Below, piece after piece: positions 7,431 through 13,817 of a stretch of 64,000 bases of DNA (the first letter of the stretch is position 1; the number at the start of each line of letters is the position of its first letter). Under the pieces are notes generated by a model that was given only the letters and a program-made list of their open reading frames with translations, ran no database searches and was not told the DNA's origin. Both the position numbers and the translations under genes were made by a program. The stretch lies in contig JAHDWK010000028.1 in NCBI GenBank assembly GCA_023382655.1, forward strand, positions 26,799 through 90,798, written 5' to 3'. Source of the stretch: Anaerolineae bacterium (GTDB lineage: Bacteria; Chloroflexota; Anaerolineae; Promineifilales; Promineifilaceae).

Positions 7431-9809
7431 ATGACCAATAATCACCCCATGAATTGGCGACGACTCACGGAATGGGGGCTGCTGTTTTTCCTGCTGGTGG
7501 CGGCGATTTGGGCGGCCACGCAGAGCCGTGATGCGCCGCTGGTTATCTTGTTGGCGGTGCTGACCGTGATGGCCATTCAATTTTCCCTGCCGCCCACGAT
7601 GAGCAGTGTGGGGCTGCTGCCGGTGGTGATGGTCAGTGGATATCTGGTAACGGGGCTGGCTACGGCCGTGCCCCTGCTGCTGGCCGGATTGCTCATCGCC
7701 GAACTTAGCCGTCCCCTGTGGCGGCCATTGGCGGAATTTGCGCCCCCCGCAGCGCCGGAAACGGCGCTGCTCCGGCAGCGATTGCTCGTTTTTCTCATTC
7801 ATTTGCTGGCACTGCTGGTGGGCGTTTGGGTGTATATGCAGCGCGGCGGTATAGCCCCCCTCAACCGGACGACCCTCACTGATTTCCCCTTATTCCTGAA
7901 TTTGATGGCTGGTTTTGGTCTGGTGTACACGACCGGCATGTGGCTGTGGTGGCTGGCGCAGCGCCAATTGCCGGTCGCCTTTTTCCGCGATAACGGTTTG
8001 CTGGTATTGGCTGCCGGTTTTCTGGCGCTGCCGTTTGCTTTGTTAGGGGGGATTGTGTATGCGCTGGGGGGGCTGCCGCCGTTTGTGGTTTTTTGCCTGG
8101 GGGTGGCGCTGTTTGCCGTGCTATTCTGGCTCTCCTGGCAGCGGCGTTATTCGCTAACGCAGCAGTTGGCCCAATTTGCCATTTTGAACCGCAGCGAACA
8201 TTCCCTCCGAGAAACGTTGGAACTACCCGAAGTCTTGCGCCGCACCGGGGCGTTGGTGGCCGAACTGGTCAGCGTAGACAAGATGACCCTCTTTTTGCAG
8301 GAGCAGGGAGTATGGACGGGTGGTGACCCGACTGTCGGCGAATCAGTGCCGGTGGCGCTGGATGATTTGACGGGTTGGGTGGCGGCGCACGGCCGTGCCC
8401 TGCATCTGTATCCCGCGAATTTTCATTTTGCGGCCCGGCATCACCTGACGCTGCCCGACCCGCCGCCCACCGTCTGGTTGGGGCTGCCCCTGTTGTTGGA
8501 TGGCGTCGTCCTGGGGGTGATGGTGTTGCAGCGGGGGGAAAAGGGACGGCCGTATAATCGCTGGCAGCTTGAGTTGTTACATGCCGTCGCCGCTCAGGTC
8601 AAGGTGGCGGTGCGCAATGCCCGGCTGCACGGCGAAATTGTGCGCCTGTACACCCTGACAGACGAGGCGTTGGCGCAGCGGGTACAGCAGCTTCAGGCAT
8701 TACTCAATGCCCTGACGGAAGCGGTCGTGATGGTCAACCGGCAGGGGCAGGTGATGCTGGCGAACCCAACCACGGCCGTGCTGCTGGGCGATATGATATG
8801 CAACGGCGTTTTGTTAGAGGGCAGTCTGGCGGAAACATTCGGTTTTACGGGCGACCAGTTGGCAGCGCGCTTGCAAGAATTAGCCGTCGGGACGATGAGG
8901 GGGGATTACGGCCGTGCCCAGTTTGCCCCGCCCACTAATCCCCGCCGGGTGCTGGAACGCCAGGAAGCGCCTGTTTTTGATCGGGATGAGCAACTCATCG
9001 GCTGGCTGCTGCTTTTCCGCGATGTGACCGAGGAGCAAGAACTGGCCGAACGGCGCGAAGACCTGACGCGCATGATTGTGCATGATTTACGCAATCCGCT
9101 GACAACGATGGCCACGACGCTGCAACTGGCGCAAGAGCGCCTGCCGTCTGTGGATGGTGAGGTGGGGGCGCTGCTGCAAAACGTTTACAACGGCAGCCAG
9201 GATTTATTGGATATGGTGGATTCGCTGATGGATATGCACCGCCTGGAAGCCGGACGCTCCATTGTAGACCCGGACGCCATGCGGCTGCCACCGCTGGTAG
9301 ACGTGGTGGCGGCCCGCCTGCAACCGTTGTTGGCTCATAAAACGATGACGCTAACGGTCACCGCTGGCCCCGACCTGCCCCCCGTCTGGGCCGATGCGGA
9401 ACTGGTGCGGCGGGTGCTGGTCAATTTGCTGGACAATGCGCTGAAATTTACGCCGGCGCACGGCCGTATCACCATCACCCTGCAACCGGAACCGGCACAG
9501 CCAGGTTACGAACCGGGTGTACGCTGCATTATTCAAGACAGCGGGCCGGGCATTCCGCCCGCTTTCCGCGAGCAGGCGTTTGACCGCTACATACGCACCA
9601 ATCCCGGCGGCGCGCCGGTACGCGGTGCGGGGCTGGGGCTGACGTTTTGCAAAATGGTGATTGAGGCGCAGCACGGCCGTATCTGGGTAGAAGATGCGCC
9701 GGGTGGTGGCGCCGCCGGTGGGGGCAGTCAGTTTGTGTTCACCTTGCCCGGTGTGCCGGTTTGGGATGAGCAGGTGAAGGGCGGCGCGGACGCCGGGGTG
9801 ACAAGGTGA
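7431..9809 (+). CDS. Membrane sensor histidine kinase (GAF-PAS-HisKA-HATPase)
   Basis: This is the sensor of a two-component system. Roughly seven or eight hydrophobic segments fill residues 10-235, followed by a GAF-like domain (~265-400), a coiled connector, a PAS domain (~420-530), the dimerisation helix with phospho-acceptor His at ~551 in MIVHDLRNPLTT, and an ATPase with N-box LVNLLDNALKFTPAHG, G1 IQDSGPGIP and G2 GAGLGLTFCK. No response regulator is adjacent, so it is an orphan here. Start choice is uncertain: the GTCAATAGTCAATAG DNA before the ATG at 7431 is repetitive, and the internal ATG at 7449 (MNWRRLTEW) is equally plausible. The C-terminal residues GGADAGVTR come from a dispersed repeat. 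Confidence 0.93.
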   Translation: MTNNHPMNWRRLTEWGLLFFLLVAAIWAATQSRDAPLVILLAVLTVMAIQFSLPPTMSSVGLLPVVMVSGYLVTGLATAVPLLLAGLLIAELSRPLWRPLAEFAPPAAPETALLRQRLLVFLIHLLALLVGVWVYMQRGGIAPLNRTTLTDFPLFLNLMAGFGLVYTTGMWLWWLAQRQLPVAFFRDNGLLVLAAGFLALPFALLGGIVYALGGLPPFVVFCLGVALFAVLFWLSWQRRYSLTQQLAQFAILNRSEHSLRETLELPEVLRRTGALVAELVSVDKMTLFLQEQGVWTGGDPTVGESVPVALDDLTGWVAAHGRALHLYPANFHFAARHHLTLPDPPPTVWLGLPLLLDGVVLGVMVLQRGEKGRPYNRWQLELLHAVAAQVKVAVRNARLHGEIVRLYTLTDEALAQRVQQLQALLNALTEAVVMVNRQGQVMLANPTTAVLLGDMICNGVLLEGSLAETFGFTGDQLAARLQELAVGTMRGDYGRAQFAPPTNPRRVLERQEAPVFDRDEQLIGWLLLFRDVTEEQELAERREDLTRMIVHDLRNPLTTMATTLQLAQERLPSVDGEVGALLQNVYNGSQDLLDMVDSLMDMHRLEAGRSIVDPDAMRLPPLVDVVAARLQPLLAHKTMTLTVTAGPDLPPVWADAELVRRVLVNLLDNALKFTPAHGRITITLQPEPAQPGYEPGVRCIIQDSGPGIPPAFREQAFDRYIRTNPGGAPVRGAGLGLTFCKMVIEAQHGRIWVEDAPGGGAAGGGSQFVFTLPGVPVWDEQVKGGADAGVTR

Positions 9810-9815
9810 GGGGGT
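9779..9815. repeat. GGCG-GACGCCGGGGTGA repeat at kinase 3' end
   Basis: This is a second copy of the element in the dinB 5' region (3463-3512): GGGCGGCGCGGACGCCGGGG followed by TGACAAGGTGAGGGGGTG. It supplies the last codons and the stop of the histidine kinase. Confidence 0.5.
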
Positions 9816-9824
9816 GAATTTTTA

Positions 9825-9882
9825 TCAAAGATTTCGCAGATGACGCAGATAAGAAAATCTGTGAAATCTGCGAAATCTTTGA
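9825..9882. repeat. CAGAT-type palindromic repeat, copy 1
   Basis: Two 26-base arms (9825-9850 and 9857-9882) are near-perfect reverse complements rich in GATTTCGCAGAT. A second element with identical arm length sits at 13418-13477. It lies between convergent genes and could fold as a long hairpin in both transcripts. Confidence 0.6.
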
Positions 9883-9899
9883 GGACCTGTTCTGCTGGT

Positions 9900-12881
9900 T
9901 TACGGCTTGATAATTGCCGGAAGGTAGATGTGCCAGCCGGGGATGGGTGGGGCATCGTCGTCCAGGATTGTGCCCACGGCCGTATCATTCCCCAATTCTG
10001 CATTGACCGGATTACTCAAAACCAGGGTGAAAGTGCGGTCGCCGTCGTCCAGATCGTTGTTGAGCAGGGTGGCGGTGATCACGGCCGTGACCTGCCCGGC
10101 AGGTATGGTGAGTGTACCGGAAATGGGCAGGTAATCGGTATGGGCAACGGCCGTGCCGTCCACCGTGCCATAATCCACCAACACGTCCTGTTCGCCGGTG
10201 ATGTTGAGGGTGATGGTGAAGGTGAGGAAGGGGGCGGATTCGACGGCCGTGCTGTTTGATATGGAAATGGTTGGTGTAATCGGCGGTTCGATGGGTGGGT
10301 CGTCGTCATCCAGGATGAGACCGATGGCCGTATCATTTCCCAATTCCCCATTCACCGGATTGCTCAGAATCAGGCTGAAATGGCGGTCGCCGTCGTCCAG
10401 ATCATTGTCGAGCAGCGGTACGGTGAGTACGGCCGTGACCTGCCCGGCAGATATGGTGAGTGTACCGGAAATGGGTTGGTAATCCACACCGGCAACGGCC
10501 GTGCCATCTACCGTCACATAATCCACCAGCACGTCCTGTTCACTGGTGATGTTGAGGGTGACGGTGAAGGTGAGGAAGGGGGCGGATTCGACGGCCGTGC
10601 TGTCAGAGATGGAAATGGTCGGCGTAATCGGCGGTGGGGGCGGGGAACAGGTGGGTTCGGTCAGCCAGGGTTCGTAGAGGACGTTGCCGTACACGGTATC
10701 GCCGCTGCCGGGGCCAATACCGCCTGGCCCGGAGGGATGGCCCCAAAAGTTGTAGCGGGCGTCCACGGGCAGGCTGTTATTGTTGGTAATGCCCGCGCCA
10801 TTGCCCCAAAATTCACTGGCGTTAATGGTAACGTCAGGCGCACCATTGTTCTCAACAAAAATACCGTTACTATCATTTTGGGCGATGGTAGAGCAAAAGA
10901 CATTCACTGTGCCGCTGTATATGTTGAGGCCAACAGTGGAACTGAGTATGCGACTATTAGTCATTGTGATGGTGCTTGAAGCAGATGTGTAACCTGTGGC
11001 AATGCCAACTATGCTATGCCTAATTTCTGTATGAGAGAGTGAAACGTCTGCGTTATTGTTTACAAATATCCCCCGCCAATCACCAGGGCCAATGTTGGCA
11101 ACGGATGTCATCATTACTGGTTGCTCAGGTAAACCATTTGATCGCAATGTTCCTTCAACAAGGATAGCTGCATTTTGCTGGCCCATTATTTGGACGCCTG
11201 GCTCAAGATTCATCTCTATTCCTGCAGGGATTACCAGGAAGCGTATGCCAGAGGTGTCCAGTTCATAACCCTCCAAACCAGGATGTGTGGTTAAGGTTAC
11301 GTTATCAATCAGTGGGTTCTCCGGGTTAATCAGGACAATAAAAAATCGGTCAAATACGTTATCTGCAAATGTTACATTGTTCATTTGTAAGCGGTGTAGG
11401 GAGTTCGGGTTAGCGCCTATGGCGTAAATGTTTGTGTCAATCTGGGTGTCGCTCAAGACAACAGGGTTGTAGGTATTGCCTTCCACAAACAAACCGGTGT
11501 CACTGTACCGGATTATTGCCTGATCTAAATGAACCGTACCGGCATTGCGGACGTATACCCCGCCCCACTCTCCTTCTCCAGCATTTGCGGCGGAAGTGAA
11601 GGTGACCAGATCGCCGGTTTCACCATTTGCCTGCAAATGGCCGTCCACATATAAACGACTGTATTGCGGCATCATGAACACGCTGCCCGGTTCAAGCGTC
11701 AAGGTGATGTTTTGCGGCACAGTTAAGCCGAGAAAATTGATGCCCACCACTTCATACCCTTCAAGCCCAGGCTGCCCTGTTAAGCGTGTATTGGCGATTA
11801 GTGAAGCCTGTTGCCCGCTAACACTAATTGCAATGCGATTCACGCCATTGTTGACAAACGTTGTATTGGTTATTGCCAATCCTGGCAGGGAAACCAAATC
11901 TATGTCCATAGGGTACGTAAGGTTGTCTTGAATGAGGCTGTTCTCGATGGTAATTCCCCGTGCGGGATTGTTGTATACCCCGATGCCATATGATGTATGT
12001 TGTACGGTGGCGTGTTTCAACACGGCCGTGCCGCTTGTCGCAATCACGAGATAGTCCCATCCCCCCGGCCCACCGCCGGTTGCAGAAGTTAATGTGATCG
12101 GTTGCGTTATGGTTCCCTGTGCGTCCAGACGGCCGTATACGGAAATGTAGCTGTCCTCAGGCATCATCAAAGTAGTACCGGCTGCCAGCGAAAGGGTGAT
12201 TCCTTGGGGAACACGCAGCCTGGGCCACTGACTAACTACATAAACCTCATACCCTTCTAGCCCAGGTTGTGGTGTCAATGTGGTATTGCCGGTTAGGTCA
12301 TGGAAAAATCCATTACCATATGCATCAATGAGAACACGATTGATAACATTGTCATCGAATGTCACGTTTGTCATCTGCAATTGGTGTAATACGTCAACTC
12401 GGACAATGAGAGCATTATGATTTTGACGAATGCTGCTGTTTTCTATCTCCACATGGCTTGTGGCGTTGTCTATGCCTAAACCATAATCGGCATATTGCAC
12501 TGTTGTATGTCTTAATTGAACCAGATCAGCATTGTTGCCTACATAAATTCCATGCCAATCTCCAGGGCTGGTTTCAGTGGCGGAAGTGAAGGTAATGGGT
12601 TGGCTTGGTGTGCCCAGCGCCAGCAATGTTCCATTCACCTCCACGGCCGTATCCAACCCCGCCTGCACTTCTACACCTGCCTCAATCGTCAGGGTGACGC
12701 CGGGTAAGATTGTTACTGTGTCGGTCATCACGTAAGGGCTGCCGGCCAGCGTCCAGGTGGTGTCGGTGTCAATGATGCCACCCACCACGTCGGCCTGGGC
12801 GGTGGGGGTGGAGAGGGTGAAGAGGGCGAGCACGGCCGTAGCCACCGCCACCACTATCAATAACAATGTCATTCGTCTCAT
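9900..12881 (-). CDS. Secreted beta-helix protein with two Calx-beta domains
   Basis: The ATG at 12881 follows GGAGG by six bases and opens a signal peptide (MRRMTLLLIVVAVATAVLAL, cut near AQADVVGG). The mature ~960-aa protein has a right-handed beta-helix region (~35-770) built of four long repeats, each carrying PGLEGYE, a 'G(V/I)xL.PG' strand and a GGWxGI(Y/F)V-type strand. Two near-identical Calx-beta domains follow (~770-975; ITPTISIS, DGTAVA, LDDGDRxFxLxLSNPVN). The end is GWHIYLPAIIKP, a tail type I associate with exported Chloroflexota proteins. No catalytic residue is evident, so a surface adhesin or matrix protein is likely. ACGGCCGT is dense in the Calx-beta part but absent from ~10.6-12.0 kb. 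Confidence 0.85.
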   Translation of the reverse strand: MRRMTLLLIVVAVATAVLALFTLSTPTAQADVVGGIIDTDTTWTLAGSPYVMTDTVTILPGVTLTIEAGVEVQAGLDTAVEVNGTLLALGTPSQPITFTSATETSPGDWHGIYVGNNADLVQLRHTTVQYADYGLGIDNATSHVEIENSSIRQNHNALIVRVDVLHQLQMTNVTFDDNVINRVLIDAYGNGFFHDLTGNTTLTPQPGLEGYEVYVVSQWPRLRVPQGITLSLAAGTTLMMPEDSYISVYGRLDAQGTITQPITLTSATGGGPGGWDYLVIATSGTAVLKHATVQHTSYGIGVYNNPARGITIENSLIQDNLTYPMDIDLVSLPGLAITNTTFVNNGVNRIAISVSGQQASLIANTRLTGQPGLEGYEVVGINFLGLTVPQNITLTLEPGSVFMMPQYSRLYVDGHLQANGETGDLVTFTSAANAGEGEWGGVYVRNAGTVHLDQAIIRYSDTGLFVEGNTYNPVVLSDTQIDTNIYAIGANPNSLHRLQMNNVTFADNVFDRFFIVLINPENPLIDNVTLTTHPGLEGYELDTSGIRFLVIPAGIEMNLEPGVQIMGQQNAAILVEGTLRSNGLPEQPVMMTSVANIGPGDWRGIFVNNNADVSLSHTEIRHSIVGIATGYTSASSTITMTNSRILSSTVGLNIYSGTVNVFCSTIAQNDSNGIFVENNGAPDVTINASEFWGNGAGITNNNSLPVDARYNFWGHPSGPGGIGPGSGDTVYGNVLYEPWLTEPTCSPPPPPITPTISISDSTAVESAPFLTFTVTLNITSEQDVLVDYVTVDGTAVAGVDYQPISGTLTISAGQVTAVLTVPLLDNDLDDGDRHFSLILSNPVNGELGNDTAIGLILDDDDPPIEPPITPTISISNSTAVESAPFLTFTITLNITGEQDVLVDYGTVDGTAVAHTDYLPISGTLTIPAGQVTAVITATLLNNDLDDGDRTFTLVLSNPVNAELGNDTAVGTILDDDAPPIPGWHIYLPAIIKP
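9925..10625 (-). repeat. Tandem duplication encoding the two Calx-beta domains
   Basis: Two adjacent ~330-base units (about 9925-10260 and 10280-10620) encode nearly the same protein domain with few replacements, for example DNDLDDGDRHF versus NNDLDDGDRTF. The DNA similarity remains high, which suggests a recent duplication or gene conversion. Confidence 0.7.
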
Positions 12882-12984
12882 GGGAAACCTCCGTTTGTTT
12901 GGCACAAATACACTGGCTCTGTGCCCCAATTGGTCTACGACCGTGATTGTTCCACAAGCGATGGCAATGGACAACAGGAATTCA

Positions 12985-13046
12985 GTAATCCGTGATGCGT
13001 GACACGTGAGGCGTGAAGTTTCTCCGATCACGCATCACGCATCACC
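12985..13046. repeat. GTGATGCGTGA palindromic repeat
   Basis: Runs of GTGATGCGTGACACGTGAGG and the opposing TCACGCATCACGCATCACC form an imperfect palindrome between the start of the beta-helix gene and the csoR promoter. It is one of several short palindromic families in the gaps. Confidence 0.45.
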
Positions 13047-13061
13047 TTTTACGAGCAATGT

Positions 13062-13090
13062 TTGACACTTGCCACCAAACTGTGTATCAT
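13062..13090 (+). promoter_or_regulatory. Sigma-70 type promoter of the copper operon
   Basis: TTGACA at 13062-13067 and TATCAT at 13085-13090 are separated by exactly 17 bases. The predicted start of transcription lies at the left edge of the CsoR-type operator and ~40 bases before the csoR start codon. Confidence 0.75.
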
Positions 13091-13097
13091 TCCGCCA

Positions 13098-13123
13098 TAC
13101 CCCTCCCCCAGGGGGGTGGGGTA
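13098..13123. promoter_or_regulatory. CsoR-type operator
   Basis: The 26-bp site runs TACCCCTCCCCC then AGGGGGGTGGGGTA. It is an imperfect palindrome with the C-rich/G-rich halves and TAC...GTA ends typical of CsoR operators. It sits just downstream of the -10 box, where a bound tetramer would block transcription until Cu(I) releases it. Confidence 0.75.
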
Positions 13124-13136
13124 GAAGGTGAGAGAG

Positions 13137-13415
13137 ATGAATGACATGACCAAACAGGCTGTGAGCCAACGGTTAGCCAGTGCGGCCGGGCACATCAAAG
13201 GCATTGAACGCATGGTGAGTGAAGATACGTACTGCATTGACGTGATCAAGCAGATTCAGGCGGTGCAGGCGGCCCTCAACCGTGTCAGCGCCATGATTCT
13301 GGATAACCATTTGCAGACCTGCGTCACCACCGCGATCCAGGGTGACGACCCCGGCGAGCGGCAGCGGGTGTTAACCGAAGTGACCAGCGTGTTTGATATG
13401 TCGAATCGAATTTGA
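13137..13415 (+). CDS. csoR: Copper-sensing transcriptional repressor CsoR
   Basis: This 92-aa all-helical DUF156 protein is from the ATG at 13137, which follows GAAGGTGAG. The Cu(I) ligand set Cys-His-Cys of genuine CsoR proteins is intact: Cys in EDTYCIDV, then NHLQTC, which gives His and Cys spaced H-x3-C. In the family, Cu(I) binding lowers DNA affinity and derepresses export genes. The operator between its promoter and start and the downstream copZ and copA fit autoregulation of a copper-efflux operon. A GTG at 13128 would add three residues but leaves no room for the ribosome-binding site. Confidence 0.92.
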   Translation: MNDMTKQAVSQRLASAAGHIKGIERMVSEDTYCIDVIKQIQAVQAALNRVSAMILDNHLQTCVTTAIQGDDPGERQRVLTEVTSVFDMSNRI

Positions 13416-13417
13416 AT

Positions 13418-13477
13418 CCACAGATTACACAGATTGCGCAGATTATTTTTCATCTGTGAAATCTGCGTAATCTGTGG
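13418..13477. repeat. CAGAT-type palindromic repeat, copy 2
   Basis: 26-base arms at 13418-13443 (CCACAGATTACACAGATTGC and onward) and 13452-13477 are about 90% complementary. The element lies between csoR and copZ inside the operon, so it forms a hairpin in the mRNA that could adjust relative expression. Confidence 0.65.
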
Positions 13478-13505
13478 ATAAAAACATCCTTAAGGAGATA
13501 TACCC

Positions 13506-13727
13506 ATGAATACCAAAACCTTTACCGTACCCAACATTAGCTGCGGCCACTGTACCCACACCATCGAGATGGAACTGGGTGAACTGGCGGGCGTGACCAG
13601 CGTCAAAGCGGTGCAAGACAGCAAACAAGTCACCGTGGACTGGCAGGAACCGGCCACCTGGCCGCAAATCCAGGCGCTTTTACAAGAAATCAACTACCCG
13701 CCTGAGGGGTTGATTCAGATTCAATAA
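13506..13727 (+). CDS. copZ: CopZ-like copper chaperone (HMA domain)
   Basis: This 73-aa single heavy-metal-associated domain probably carries Cu(I) to the CopA ATPase. The metal loop is ISCGHCTHTI, a C-x2-C in the place of the classic MTCxxC, with the usual beta-alpha-beta pattern after it (GVTSVKAVQDSKQVTVDW). The ATG is preceded by AAGGAGATATACCC, an excellent ribosome-binding site. Position between csoR and copA supports the copper assignment. Confidence 0.88.
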   Translation: MNTKTFTVPNISCGHCTHTIEMELGELAGVTSVKAVQDSKQVTVDWQEPATWPQIQALLQEINYPPEGLIQIQ

Positions 13728-13742
13728 TTGGAATTGAAGGGA

Positions 13743-13798
13743 CGAGGCAGTTGGGTGCAAATTGGTCTGGCGAGACCAGGTATTACCCAACTGCCTCG
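13743..13798. repeat. Nested hairpin between copZ and copA
   Basis: CGAGGCAGTTGGGT at 13743-13756 pairs perfectly with ACCCAACTGCCTCG at 13785-13798. Inside is a second stem TGGTCT/AGACCA (13763-13778). It lies just upstream of the copA start and could be a processing or translational-control structure, or a dispersed repeat. Confidence 0.55.
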
Positions 13799-13817
13799 CC
13801 CCTACGTTTGGTGTCCC

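Noticed and set aside
10380..10979. Open frame antisense to the Calx-beta region
   Set aside because: Its repeats mirror the Calx-beta coding repeats on the other strand and it has no ribosome-binding site.
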